Source: Prosthecobacter sp.
GTDB taxonomy: Bacteria > Verrucomicrobiota > Verrucomicrobiia > Verrucomicrobiales > Verrucomicrobiaceae
Reading direction: 5' to 3'
DNA length: 64,000 nucleotides
Assembly: GCA_021733925.1 (NCBI GenBank)
Contig: JAIPJY010000011.1
Span: 1-64,000 of the forward strand
This document shows, piece by piece, positions 27,361 to 36,028 of this stretch. Every line of letters begins with the position of its first letter. The stretch's first letter is position 1. The notes below the pieces were generated by a model, which searched no databases, was not told where the DNA came from, and worked only from the letters and a program-made list of their open reading frames with translations. The position numbers were made by a program, and so were the translations under genes.

Positions 27361-27936
27361 CTAGCCCAAGATCGCTTTCAACTTCGCCTTCACATCGGCA
27401 AACGCTTCATCGCTCAGCGCGGGCGTGGCAGCCGCAGCCATGGGCAGGCCCTCTTCAGGCAGCGTGATCCAGGAGCGGCAGCCACCGTAGCTCTTCGCAT
27501 ACGGGAAATGCCAGTTCTGCGGGAGTTTGTAGGCGCGGACCAAAGCCACATGGAGGCAGCTTTCGTCGTCATAGATGAAGCGCTCCTTCACCACGTCCTC
27601 ATTCCAGATGTGCAGCGGAGCCAGCGCGGCCACCTTGTCCCAGTCGGTGACCTTCCACACCTGCTCCAGCGCGGCGCAGCCGTCGATATCGACGGTGGTG
27701 CGCTGCTCTTCCGGCGGGAAGTCACGCTGGGTGTTCTCAGGCACCCAGCTCAGCTTTTCGGCCTGATTGTGAAACCAGGTTGGAAACAGGAAGAACTCGC
27801 GGTGCTTCCACTCAAAGCCGCCACGGCCTTCGTGAATGCCGCCTTTGCGCAAAATGATGCTGAGCCGGCCCTGCGCCAGCGCGTCGCAGACGAAGGACCA
27901 TTCTTTGAATCCGGTGGGGGTGATTAAATCAGGCAT
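27361..27936 (-). CDS. DUF1802 family protein
   Basis: The 191-residue protein has the DUF1802 pattern: GFKEWSFVCDALAQGRLSIILRKGGI at the start, then EFFLFPTWFHNQ. YAKSYGGCRSWITLPE occurs near the end. The family is cytosolic and functionally unassigned, found widely in bacteria and often near unrelated genes. No signal or membrane segment is seen. It starts 13 bases upstream of the VOC gene (reading on the minus strand) and may be in the same transcript. Confidence 0.85.
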   Translation of the reverse strand: MPDLITPTGFKEWSFVCDALAQGRLSIILRKGGIHEGRGGFEWKHREFFLFPTWFHNQAEKLSWVPENTQRDFPPEEQRTTVDIDGCAALEQVWKVTDWDKVAALAPLHIWNEDVVKERFIYDDESCLHVALVRAYKLPQNWHFPYAKSYGGCRSWITLPEEGLPMAAAATPALSDEAFADVKAKLKAILG

Positions 27937-28029
27937 GATAATGGGTTACGTAAGCGGAGCAGCGGGGAGAGCAAGCAGGAGCAAAAAACGAAGATAGAAT
28001 GACAAAGGACGAGGGTCACTCTTCGGACA

Positions 28030-29319
28030 TCAGATAACCACGTCCGGCTCCAGCGCCCTTATCCGCTTGACCGCCATATCCAAGTCCACCGCTTCGTCAC
28101 TATCCACCAACCAGTGGGCCATGATCAACGCTGACCTTTGCAACCCCAGCTGGCAGTGCACAAAGACTCGCCTTCCCTCGGCCCGCTGTCTGCGAATGTA
28201 CTCCACCGCCGTCGCGATTTGCTCCGTCTTCAGCGGCATCAGATCCAACAGCGGCAGATTCACATAAAACGCCCTCTCCCGAAACGCCCTCGGCGCATTC
28301 GTCTCCGCCGTCAGATCCAGCACCGCCAGCGCTGTTCCTTCGGCTTCTGCAGCGGCTACCATCGCCACAGCCTCCTTGCCCGTCAGCCGTCTTCCAAAGC
28401 ACACTCCCGGCGTCACCTCACACCAGCCAGGCTTTCGCTTCAGCCATTTTTTCTGCACCCAGCCCCGCACCAGCAGGATCGGCAGCAGGCACCACTCAGC
28501 CGAGGGCGACAGCGTCCCGTTCTCTTTGCCCAAAAGACGCGAAAGCCCCGTCCCATACGCCAGCGCCATAATCCCGCACGCCACGGCCGGCCACACAAAC
28601 CCGATCCACGCAAACCCCAGCGCCCCGCACACCACCGCGCCGATGCCATAACGCACCGCATACTTCTTCGAGGGATTTCGCGTCCCCATCTGCCGTGGGT
28701 CCGGCACCAGCGCCGCCACCACCCACCCCATGATAAATCCCCCCGCCACATCAATGAGGTGATGCTGCCACACCAGCAGCGTGGAAAGCCCGATCAGGAT
28801 AAACCACACCTTCACCGCCGTGCGCGCATGCCCCGTCAGGTGCGCCCCATAAAACACCCACACCAGCGACCTCAGGCTGATGTGCAGGGAAGGCGCCAGA
28901 TTGTACGGCAGATCATTGAAATACAGCGCGTGAAAAAACGGCGCCGTCCACCCGCTCGGCTCCGGCCTCGGCAGCCCCAGCTTCAATGGAAACAGCAGGA
29001 AAAACAGGCCGCTCAGAATCGTCACGGTTATGAGCCGCTTCGTCAGCAGATTCAGCTCCGTCTTGCTCCCGCACAGAAAAAACGCCCCGCAGAAAAACAA
29101 ATCCAGCGACCAGTACGGCACCACCAGCTCTCTCACAAACGGGATGCTCTTCTCCCATTCGAACATCAGCGTCGGCACGTCCCCCCGCATATGCGTGAGA
29201 AGGTTGCATCCGCTGTACACGATCACAAACGTCGCCCCCGCCAGCGCCAGCCGCCACAGCCTTGGCCACAGCAATCCCGGCTCACGCGGCGTTCGATTCG
29301 GCAGGGTTTGCATCGTCAT
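28030..29319 (-). CDS. PAP2 phosphatase fused to a dual-specificity phosphatase (YnbD-like)
   Basis: The protein of 429 residues has an N-terminal multi-pass membrane half of the PAP2 superfamily. Its motifs are KLGLPRP, APSLHISLRS and WQHHLIDVAGG. A C-terminal soluble domain has the tyrosine/dual-specificity phosphatase loop VHCQLGLQRSA (CX5R). This two-domain architecture is that of E. coli YnbD. Two start codons are 6 bases apart (29319 and 29313). A longer frame to 29442 enters repeat DNA and is unlikely. With the two genes upstream it forms a ynb-like lipid module. The proposed role is removal of phosphate from a lipid intermediate, an inference. Confidence 0.88.
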   Translation of the reverse strand: MTMQTLPNRTPREPGLLWPRLWRLALAGATFVIVYSGCNLLTHMRGDVPTLMFEWEKSIPFVRELVVPYWSLDLFFCGAFFLCGSKTELNLLTKRLITVTILSGLFFLLFPLKLGLPRPEPSGWTAPFFHALYFNDLPYNLAPSLHISLRSLVWVFYGAHLTGHARTAVKVWFILIGLSTLLVWQHHLIDVAGGFIMGWVVAALVPDPRQMGTRNPSKKYAVRYGIGAVVCGALGFAWIGFVWPAVACGIMALAYGTGLSRLLGKENGTLSPSAEWCLLPILLVRGWVQKKWLKRKPGWCEVTPGVCFGRRLTGKEAVAMVAAAEAEGTALAVLDLTAETNAPRAFRERAFYVNLPLLDLMPLKTEQIATAVEYIRRQRAEGRRVFVHCQLGLQRSALIMAHWLVDSDEAVDLDMAVKRIRALEPDVVI

Positions 29320-29364
29320 GATTGAAGCAGTTGATATGATTTCGAAGTCCGCAAATTTTCTCCC

Positions 29365-29460
29365 TCTCCTCGCCCCAGATTCTCGCAAACACTCGCAATC
29401 TTCTTCGGGGAACCGGAGCGCAGCGGAGATAGACGAAGTCAAAGGGTTGGGGTGAGGGGA
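29365..29460. repeat. Imperfect inverted repeat in the ynbC-ynbD gap
   Basis: The left arm TCTCCTCGCCCC (29365-29376) pairs imperfectly with GGGGTGAGGGGA (29449-29460). CCTCACCCCAACCC-like units of this kind are widespread in intergenic DNA. The interior contains an extra stretch (GGAACCGGAGCGCAGCGGAG). It separates the second and third genes of the module and may weaken their coexpression. Confidence 0.4.
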
Positions 29461-29486
29461 CGACCAAAGCCTCCGATAACACCGAA

Positions 29487-31232
29487 CTACGCCCCACCCT
29501 TTGGCTTCCTCGCTGCACTCACCGTGAAGATGCCAAAGTCATCCACCCACTCCTTCTCCTTCTTAAATCCAGCCGCCTCCACCAGCGCATCCATCTCCCC
29601 CTGCGGCCGTCGCCGCATGACCCAGAACTGCCCATCACGATTCGTCAGCGTCCGCGCGATCATCTCCACCTGCGGATGCCAGGGCTGCCCCGTGTAGATC
29701 AGCCACCCACCGTCATTCACCGCACGGTGCAGTCCGCGCAGGGACCTCTGCAGCTTTTCGTTCTCCGGAAACAGCTCATACAGCCCGGATACCACGGCCA
29801 CCGACGGCTTCGGCTCCACACTCGCCAGCGAGTTCTCATCAAACGCATCGCCCTTCACATGCGTGATCCTGTCCTGCAGCCCCTTCTCCCGCGCCGTCGC
29901 ACGCCCCGTGTCCAGCGCGGATTCACTCCAGTCCCGGCACAGCACTTTCAGATCAAAGCCAAATTCCTGGTCCTCCAGAACATCCAGCAAATAGCGCCCT
30001 GCGCCGCCCGCAATGTCCATCAATTGCAATGGCAGCCCTTCATCGCGCACCTGCTTCAGCGCATACTTCAAGGCTTGGTTCATGCACGCCCGCCGTTGGC
30101 GGATGCCACGCCAGCCGATCGCATCCAGATAGCCACGATCAATGACTTTCCCGATACCCAGTCCACCGTTCGCCTTGTTCTTGTACACATAGTCCAGGGA
30201 CTCCCCTGAATCGAACCCCGTCGCATGGCCGATGCGGATCCCCTCGCTCAGCTTGCCCAGCGTTCCCATGCTGATCCGCTGCAGCAAAAACGACAGTCCA
30301 CGCACGGAAGGGGAAGGCAGCGGCTTCTTCAGCATCGCAAATTCCGCGTTCGTCACCGGATGGGACAAGTCCGCCTCCAGCCGAGGTGGCGTGAAGTTCG
30401 CAATGCAGCGCTCCGCAAAGCGTTTGATGGCCCCGCACACCTCATCCCGGCACACATCGTGAAAGATCGCATGTCGCGCTCCTTTCAGCGTCAGGTGGGT
30501 CTTCTGGTCGCTGCCATAGTTCTCGTACAACTGGTCTGCCGCCTCACGCTTCACCACCTTGTCAGCCCCGGCAGAGAACATCAGCAGCGGCCGGTCCATC
30601 ACCTCCGCATCACTGATCACCCGCTTCGCGGTGTCGAAGAGGTCCACCAGGACTTTTGCCGAGATGTCCTTCGAAATGAGAGTGTCCGCATCATACACCG
30701 CCGCCGCACTCGCATCCCGTGTCAGCCATGAGCCCTGCACATAGCTCTTGATCGTCGCATCCGTCTTCACCTTCTGCAGCAGGCGGATGCCCGTCAGTGC
30801 TCCCGGCACAATCAGGTTCACCTCCAGCGCAGGCGTCGCCAAAACCAGACCCGCGATTCGTGGCGCGAAATCATGCACCCATGCCGCCCCCACCACACCT
30901 CCCACACTGTGCGCCACGACTACCGTCCGCTCGGGCACCAGCCCATGCACCTTCTGCAGGTGGTGAAAAAATGTATCGAGATCCCGCACATACTCCATGA
31001 ATCCCGCCGCATGCCCGCGCTTGCCCGGCGACTGCCCATGGCCCCTGGCTTCCCACGCATAGATCGCCGTGTCCGACATCGTCAGATGCGGCACCACCGT
31101 GTCCCACCGGTCCGCATGCTCATGCCCGCGATGCAGCAGCACCAGCGCCTTGGACGCACCCGCCACGTTCCACGTCTTGTAGTGCAGCTCCAGCCCGTCA
31201 TCCGTCGTGAATTGCAGTCGTTCAGAGTTCAT
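29487..31232 (-). CDS. Alpha/beta hydrolase fused to a SAM methyltransferase (YnbC-like)
   Basis: The first 300 residues form a monoacylglycerol-lipase-like hydrolase with the nucleophile elbow VVAHSVGGVVG near residue 110. The acid and His follow later (FSAGADKVV, KGARHAIFHD). The second half is a class I methyltransferase with motif I in MDIAGGAGRYLLDVL. The protein has 581 residues. This fusion is the architecture of E. coli YnbC. It lies 7 bases after the CDP-alcohol phosphatidyltransferase gene, so the two are surely cotranscribed. I infer processing or modification of a lipid made by its partner, and the substrate is unknown. Confidence 0.88.
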   Translation of the reverse strand: MNSERLQFTTDDGLELHYKTWNVAGASKALVLLHRGHEHADRWDTVVPHLTMSDTAIYAWEARGHGQSPGKRGHAAGFMEYVRDLDTFFHHLQKVHGLVPERTVVVAHSVGGVVGAAWVHDFAPRIAGLVLATPALEVNLIVPGALTGIRLLQKVKTDATIKSYVQGSWLTRDASAAAVYDADTLISKDISAKVLVDLFDTAKRVISDAEVMDRPLLMFSAGADKVVKREAADQLYENYGSDQKTHLTLKGARHAIFHDVCRDEVCGAIKRFAERCIANFTPPRLEADLSHPVTNAEFAMLKKPLPSPSVRGLSFLLQRISMGTLGKLSEGIRIGHATGFDSGESLDYVYKNKANGGLGIGKVIDRGYLDAIGWRGIRQRRACMNQALKYALKQVRDEGLPLQLMDIAGGAGRYLLDVLEDQEFGFDLKVLCRDWSESALDTGRATAREKGLQDRITHVKGDAFDENSLASVEPKPSVAVVSGLYELFPENEKLQRSLRGLHRAVNDGGWLIYTGQPWHPQVEMIARTLTNRDGQFWVMRRRPQGEMDALVEAAGFKKEKEWVDDFGIFTVSAARKPKGGA

Positions 31233-31239
31233 GCGTCGC

Positions 31240-31902
31240 TCATCCTTTCGGGTTTTTTTGATTCAAGGCCTTTGCCAGGTGCGCCGTGCGCCGCCAGCAA
31301 GTGATCACGATGCCAGCGTTCACAATCACAAGACACCACATCATAAGCGGCGGTGCTTTCACATTCATAATATCGATAGTCATCATCGATAGACAGCCCA
31401 CCGTCACTGCAAACATCCGGTGCGGCTTCGCCATCGGCCCGCAGAAATCATGCCTCCCAGTCAGGCTGGCACCCAGCGCCCGAATGTACGCCGTCAGCAC
31501 CGCACCGCCCATCGCTGCCCAGCCAAGCGCAATGGTCCAGTCTGTCCCGGCCGCATAACCCAGTGGCACTAAAATGAACGCATCATCAATCCGGTCCGGA
31601 ATCTCATTGAAGAGATCCCCCGTCACCGACTTCAGCCCGCCCTCCACCGCCAGCAGCCCGTCCATCATGTTGCAGAAAAGCCGCATCTGAATCCCCGCCG
31701 CTGCCAGCAGCCAAAACGCCCACGCATGCCCGCTGTTCGGAGCCATCAATGCCGCCCCTCCGCCCACCGCCGCGCAAACGATGCCCAGCACCGAAACCAC
31801 ATTGGGCGTCAGCCCCGCCTTCAACATCCACCGCGAGAAAAACCCCGCCCACGCCGTCGTGCGAGACTTAAGAGGACGCCGTGAGGCAGAGTCATCGATC
31901 AT
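31240..31902 (-). CDS. CDP-alcohol phosphatidyltransferase family protein (YnbA-like)
   Basis: The start at 31902 (MIDDSASRRPLKSR) gives 220 residues with several membrane helices. The catalytic region reads CNMMDGLLAVEGG then TGDLFNEIPDRIDD. In the general family motif DGxxARx8Gx3Dx3D, the Arg is Val and one Asp is Asn here. The rest (DG, G, and the PDRIDD end) is kept. I recall this as normal for the YnbA-like branch. The enzyme would transfer a phosphatidyl group from CDP-diacylglycerol to an alcohol. A long frame to 32298 is open upstream but overlaps the divergent DUF1501 gene and is not family-like. Confidence 0.85.
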   Translation of the reverse strand: MIDDSASRRPLKSRTTAWAGFFSRWMLKAGLTPNVVSVLGIVCAAVGGGAALMAPNSGHAWAFWLLAAAGIQMRLFCNMMDGLLAVEGGLKSVTGDLFNEIPDRIDDAFILVPLGYAAGTDWTIALGWAAMGGAVLTAYIRALGASLTGRHDFCGPMAKPHRMFAVTVGCLSMMTIDIMNVKAPPLMMWCLVIVNAGIVITCWRRTAHLAKALNQKNPKG

Positions 31903-32023
31903 GGTATGCAAGCAACAGCACGCACGCCTCCCCCGCAAGTAGCCGATTGCCCTGTGCCACTGTCCGCCGCATAATCCTGACACTCTCGAACGTATAGCAT
32001 GTCGTAAGTCAGTCCGCCGCCTC

Positions 32024-33460
32024 ATGCCTCCCTTCCCCAATCCCACCGGTGCTTGCTCCCCGGTCACCCGCCGCCGCCTTCTCACTGCCGGCGGCCTCGG
32101 CATGCTCGGCCTCACCATGCCCCGCTTCCTCCGCGGCGCAGACGCGCAGCAGACGGCAGCCTTGGCTGCGGCCTCCGCCACCACCCCGGGCTTGGACAAA
32201 CTCGTCGCCCGCGCCAAGTCGGTGATCTTTTGCTTCCAGTGGGGCGGGCCGAGCCACCTGGAGACCTTTGACATGAAGCCGGACGCTCCCGAGGGCATCC
32301 GTGGTTTTCATAAGCCAATCAAATCAAATGCCGACGGCATCTGGGTCTCCGAGAAACTCCCCAAGACGGCCAAGGTGATGGACAAGGTCACACTGGTGAG
32401 GTCCGTGCATCACACGATGAAAAATCACAACAGCGCCGGCTACTACGCGCTGAGCGGCCACGCGCCGCCAAGTGACGACCAGCGCCTCAAGGACTCACCA
32501 GACCTGTTTCCCGCCTACTCCTCCGTGGTGGACAGGATCGCACCACTCACAGGCGAAATCCCCACCTCCACCACCTTTCCCTACATCGTGAGCGATGGCT
32601 CCGTGACGCCGGGACAACGCGCAAGCTTCCTTGGCAAAGAACACGACCCCTTCATCGTGCTGCGCGATCCCAGCGCGCCCGGCTTTGCATTGCCCGAACT
32701 GAGCCTGCCCAATGGCGTCAGCTTTGAGCGACTGAATGCACGGCGCGAGCTGCAAAAGATGGTCGATTCCCAGACACGGCTGCTCGATTACTCCGCCGAA
32801 GCACGCGGCATCGAAAGCTACTACGACAAAGCCCTGTCCATGCTCCACAGCGAAAAACTGCGCGCCGCCTTCGACCTCACCAAGGAGCCTGACAAGGTGC
32901 GCGATGGCTACGGACGCTCGCCCTACGGACAAAGCCTGCTGCTCGCACGGCGTCTGGTCGAAGCAGGCGTGAAGTTTGTGACGGTGAATTTCTCGCAGGG
33001 CATCGGAGGCCAGAGCACCACTGAAGGAGGCTGGGACACGCATGGCTTCAATGACACGCGCATGTTCCCGATCATCGAGAAATATCACCTGCCCATCACC
33101 GAGCAGACGCTGCCGACCTTTCTGACCGATCTCGATGAACGCGGCCTGCTGGACGAGACGCTGGTCGTGTGGGTCGGGGAGTTTGGCCGCACACCGAAGA
33201 TCAACAAGAACGTCTCCCGTGATCATTGGCCGCAGTGTTACACCGCCCTCCTGGCAGGTGGTGGCGTGAAGCGCGGCTTCGTGCATGGCGCATCCGACAA
33301 AAATGGCGAGCATCCCGCCGACAAACCGGTGAAGCCCGACGATCTGGCCGCCACGATGTATCACCTCCTCGGCATTCAACCCGACACCGAGGTGCGTGAC
33401 GTGGTCAACCGCCCCGTGCCCATCAGCTACGGCAAAGTCATCCAGGAAATCATCGCATGA
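32024..33460 (+). CDS. DUF1501 family protein, Tat-exported
   Basis: The 478-residue protein has a twin-arginine-type signal (TRRRLLTAGGLGMLGLTMP). The conserved start of the mature domain is SVIFCFQWGGPSHLETFDMKP. Later conserved blocks include GGWDTHGFN, VWVGEFGRTPKINK and GRDHWP-like SRDHWPQCYTALLAGGGV. DUF1501 proteins belong to the alkaline-phosphatase/sulfatase-like fold and abound in Planctomycetes and Verrucomicrobia, usually beside cytochrome/DUF1549 genes. Here no such partner is adjacent. Its stop overlaps the next gene's ATG by four bases. Confidence 0.92.
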   Translation: MPPFPNPTGACSPVTRRRLLTAGGLGMLGLTMPRFLRGADAQQTAALAAASATTPGLDKLVARAKSVIFCFQWGGPSHLETFDMKPDAPEGIRGFHKPIKSNADGIWVSEKLPKTAKVMDKVTLVRSVHHTMKNHNSAGYYALSGHAPPSDDQRLKDSPDLFPAYSSVVDRIAPLTGEIPTSTTFPYIVSDGSVTPGQRASFLGKEHDPFIVLRDPSAPGFALPELSLPNGVSFERLNARRELQKMVDSQTRLLDYSAEARGIESYYDKALSMLHSEKLRAAFDLTKEPDKVRDGYGRSPYGQSLLLARRLVEAGVKFVTVNFSQGIGGQSTTEGGWDTHGFNDTRMFPIIEKYHLPITEQTLPTFLTDLDERGLLDETLVVWVGEFGRTPKINKNVSRDHWPQCYTALLAGGGVKRGFVHGASDKNGEHPADKPVKPDDLAATMYHLLGIQPDTEVRDVVNRPVPISYGKVIQEIIA

Positions 33461-33972
33461 AGACACTGCTCACCACTCTCTGCCTGCTGGCTGCCACCAG
33501 CCTTCCCGCCAAGGATCTTGGCATGAATCCAGTCTTCAAGCATTACGTCGGCAACTGGAAAGCCGCAGGCGAACTGAAAGGGGAGAACAATGTTCTCACC
33601 ATCACCGAAGAATGGAGCGGCAGCGCCGAGGGCGACAATTCCTTCGTGGTCAAAGGCACGCGCACCATCAATGGCGACACCCAGCCTTTCGAATGGACGA
33701 TCACCTACAATGAGGGCGCGGACAGCTTCGAGGCAATTCTCTCCGGAGCAGAGGGCTCCCAGACCATCCGCTTCGAAGGCCATGTGTCGGAGGTCAATCT
33801 CACGTTTGAACTCAAGGCCATCACCGGCAGCGGCGAGAGCAGCATCACCATCACCGAAGCCTTCGCGGGTGATGCCAAAGACGTCATCGAAAGCAAGGTC
33901 ACCTTCACCGGCGACACAGGACAGACCACCCTGCAAGGCGTGATCAAACATCAGAAAGAAAAACACCCCTAG
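33457..33972 (+). CDS. Secreted beta-rich hypothetical protein
   Basis: The 171-residue protein has a clear signal peptide (MKTLLTTLCLLAATSLPA). The mature part alternates short hydrophobic strands and polar turns (VLTITEEWSGSA, FEWTITYNEGADSFEA). This suggests a small beta-barrel or lipocalin-like fold similar to DUF1579 proteins. It is coupled to the DUF1501 gene before it and the methyltransferase after it by overlaps of four and one bases. Function is unknown. Confidence 0.75.
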   Translation: MKTLLTTLCLLAATSLPAKDLGMNPVFKHYVGNWKAAGELKGENNVLTITEEWSGSAEGDNSFVVKGTRTINGDTQPFEWTITYNEGADSFEAILSGAEGSQTIRFEGHVSEVNLTFELKAITGSGESSITITEAFAGDAKDVIESKVTFTGDTGQTTLQGVIKHQKEKHP

Positions 33973-34553
33973 TGAACGTCACCGACTGGAATCAGGCCTA
34001 TCAAGAGAACTTTACCCCGTGGGACAAAGGCCTGCCCTCACCACCGCTGGTGGAATGGCTGACCAACAACACACTCTCAGGCAGTGTGCTCGTGCCCGGG
34101 TGCGGTGTGGGCCACGATGTGGCTCATCTCGTATCACGCGGTATCGACGCATACGGACTCGACATTGCGCCAACGGCCGTGGAACGCGCCAAGGCGCACT
34201 ACCCACAACTGGCGGAGCGCTTTGTCTGCGCGGATCTGTTTGAATTTCGTGGTCAGTATGACGCCATCGTGGAGCACACCTGCCTGTGTGCGCTGCCCCC
34301 GGAATGGCGTACCAAGTATCGGGATGCGGTGACCTCGTTGTTAAAGCCGGGAGGGCTGTTTGTGGGAGTGTTTTTCATCAATCCCGAAATGGACCCCGGT
34401 GAAACCGGCCCACCATTCGGCATTTCGCCAGATGAACTCACCGCCTTGTTCGCGGAGCACTTTCAAGTCTTGGGAAGCCAGTCTCCCACAGCGGCCTATC
34501 CAGGCCGCGAAGGTCGCGAATCTCTCCGCGTGATGCAGCTTACTTCTGCTTGA
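33972..34553 (+). CDS. TPMT-like SAM-dependent thiol/halide methyltransferase
   Basis: The 193-residue protein starts with GTG that shares its G with the previous TAG stop. The N-terminal WNQAYQENFTPWDKGLPSPPL is typical of the thiopurine/thiol methyltransferase family. Motif I is VLVPGCGVGHDVAHL. Further family features are YDAIVEHTCLCALPP and LKPGGLFVGVFF. Such enzymes methylate thiols, halides or related nucleophiles for detoxification, and the substrate is not evident. It is the third gene of a coupled operon. Its stop overlaps the end of the convergent ceramidase gene by 14 bases. Confidence 0.9.
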   Translation: MNVTDWNQAYQENFTPWDKGLPSPPLVEWLTNNTLSGSVLVPGCGVGHDVAHLVSRGIDAYGLDIAPTAVERAKAHYPQLAERFVCADLFEFRGQYDAIVEHTCLCALPPEWRTKYRDAVTSLLKPGGLFVGVFFINPEMDPGETGPPFGISPDELTALFAEHFQVLGSQSPTAAYPGREGRESLRVMQLTSA

Positions 34554-35958
34554 TCGCCCCGGATAAGGGCGCCACCGGATTCAGGATGCGCCGGGTGCTG
34601 AACTCCTGCGGCACGAGCTGCTTCACCGTGCCTGCGATGATGTTCTCGATTCCAGAGGCAAAGCGGGTCGGACGGCCATAGTAGATCATGGCACCACCTC
34701 CTTCGTAGCCGCCTTCCTCCCAGACACGCTGAGAGGGAATGTAGCAGGGCATGTCGTTCGTGTAGCTGTTCACCCAGGTGCGGGCGGGATCGAACTCGCG
34801 TTTGAAGCGCAGGCTGTAATCCACGACCACCTCGCCAGGCAGATTGATCGTGAGCAGATCGTTGCCGTAATTCCAGACCTGAATGTCATAAGGCAGCGCA
34901 GGCGGTATTTTCTCGCCGCGCTCGAGCATGGCCAGATGCTGCTTCGCATGATAGGCCGTCCATTTGTTTGGGTCAGCGGCTTTGGCCTGCCATTCCGCGA
35001 GAGTAGGCAGAATCTCGAACGGCAGCATCACCTCCCGATGGGCGCAGTTGAGCGGACCGTTCAAAGGCAGCATCGGACTGTTGATGATACGCACGATTTC
35101 TTTGGCAAGGCTGACACCGTGATTCACGGCGAAACGGTTTTCCTTGCGCGGGTAGGGATTTTGATCCGCCCCGCAGCCGATGGCAATGATAGAGACCGAA
35201 CCAGGAAACCGCAGTTCCATTTCCTCATGTGCCAGCCCCGCCCAGTCGCCATGAATTTCGTCGATGCCAAGCGTCGTGCAATGGCAGGCGTAGCTGGCAT
35301 GGGTGGCGAGGAGTTTCTTCCCATCCGCAGATTTGACGCAGAGCACCGGCAGGGCGCGGTCGGTTGGCCCGCTGAAATTCTGGGCATTCTGAAATCCAGT
35401 CTCTGTTTTCAACCGGCGGTTGAAGGCGAAGTAGACCTTCCCCACACTCCATTCGAGCCGGGCGTGCTCCATCTTGTCCAATGCCTGACCGATGATGCTG
35501 ACGATGTGTGACGTCAGATCCTCGGTGTAACGCTCAATGTGCTTCACCTGCTCCGCCGTCAGGTCTTCGCCAAAGAGAAACGGCAGCACACCTTTGAGCA
35601 TCGGCGCACAGTGCGTATGGGTGGAATGCAGGGCGAAGCGTTCGTCCGCAATGCTCCTGCCACCGGTGGCAAGCCGTTTGAGCACTTCGGCTCGAACTGC
35701 CGCAGGCACGCCGCAGTTATCGACGCTGACAATGACCGCAGGCTTGTCATCCTGCCACTGCAAGACGAGAGCGTTGGCGTGGAGCCGTTGCGCCACCTTG
35801 GTGGACTCTCCCTTGCGGTTGCCGTAACCGCTCAATCGCACCGGATAGTCCGGCGTGATGTCCACGTCCGCCGCGCCAGCCCTCCAAGCCCCCCCTGTTT
35901 CCGCCAGCAAGGGCGAATGTATGATCAGCAAGAATACCGGGAGGAAGATTCGTCGCAT
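34540..35958 (-). CDS. Secreted neutral/alkaline ceramidase-like hydrolase
   Basis: The 472-residue protein has a signal peptide (RIFLPVFLLIIHSPLLAE), then WRAGAADVDITPDYPVRLSGYGNR, the classic start of the neutral ceramidase domain. Zinc ligands are suggested by LHSTHTHCAP and by ASYACHCTTLG. The distal segments include IGCGADQNPYPR and NLPGEVVVDYSL. In Verrucomicrobia and Planctomycetes such proteins are abundant and often of unknown substrate. True ceramidases are larger, so I would not claim ceramide specificity. It follows tpiA on the same strand with 66 bases between. Confidence 0.85.
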   Translation of the reverse strand: MRRIFLPVFLLIIHSPLLAETGGAWRAGAADVDITPDYPVRLSGYGNRKGESTKVAQRLHANALVLQWQDDKPAVIVSVDNCGVPAAVRAEVLKRLATGGRSIADERFALHSTHTHCAPMLKGVLPFLFGEDLTAEQVKHIERYTEDLTSHIVSIIGQALDKMEHARLEWSVGKVYFAFNRRLKTETGFQNAQNFSGPTDRALPVLCVKSADGKKLLATHASYACHCTTLGIDEIHGDWAGLAHEEMELRFPGSVSIIAIGCGADQNPYPRKENRFAVNHGVSLAKEIVRIINSPMLPLNGPLNCAHREVMLPFEILPTLAEWQAKAADPNKWTAYHAKQHLAMLERGEKIPPALPYDIQVWNYGNDLLTINLPGEVVVDYSLRFKREFDPARTWVNSYTNDMPCYIPSQRVWEEGGYEGGGAMIYYGRPTRFASGIENIIAGTVKQLVPQEFSTRRILNPVAPLSGAIKQK

Positions 35959-36011
35959 TTACCCGATTATGAGCAAATACGACAAATACTTACAAGGCTA
36001 ATCTTTAATCT

Positions 36012-36028
36012 GTAGCCGAAAGGGCTAC
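36012..36028. repeat. Hairpin at the tpiA stop
   Basis: GTAGCC (36012-36017) and GGCTAC (36023-36028) form a perfect 6-base stem around GAAAG. The hairpin overlaps the tpiA stop codon on the minus strand. The following minus-strand bases are AGATTAAAG with no T-run, so strong termination is not expected. It resembles the hairpin at 2743-2757. Confidence 0.35.

Noticed and set aside
28138-29325. 395-codon plus-strand frame opposite the ynbD-like gene
   Set aside because: The product is an Arg/Pro/His/Gln-rich sequence typical of a shadow of a GC-rich gene.
31903-32298. N-terminal extension of the YnbA-like frame
   Set aside because: It overlaps the divergent DUF1501 start and signal peptide, and the residues are not family-like. 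The ATG at 31902 fits better.
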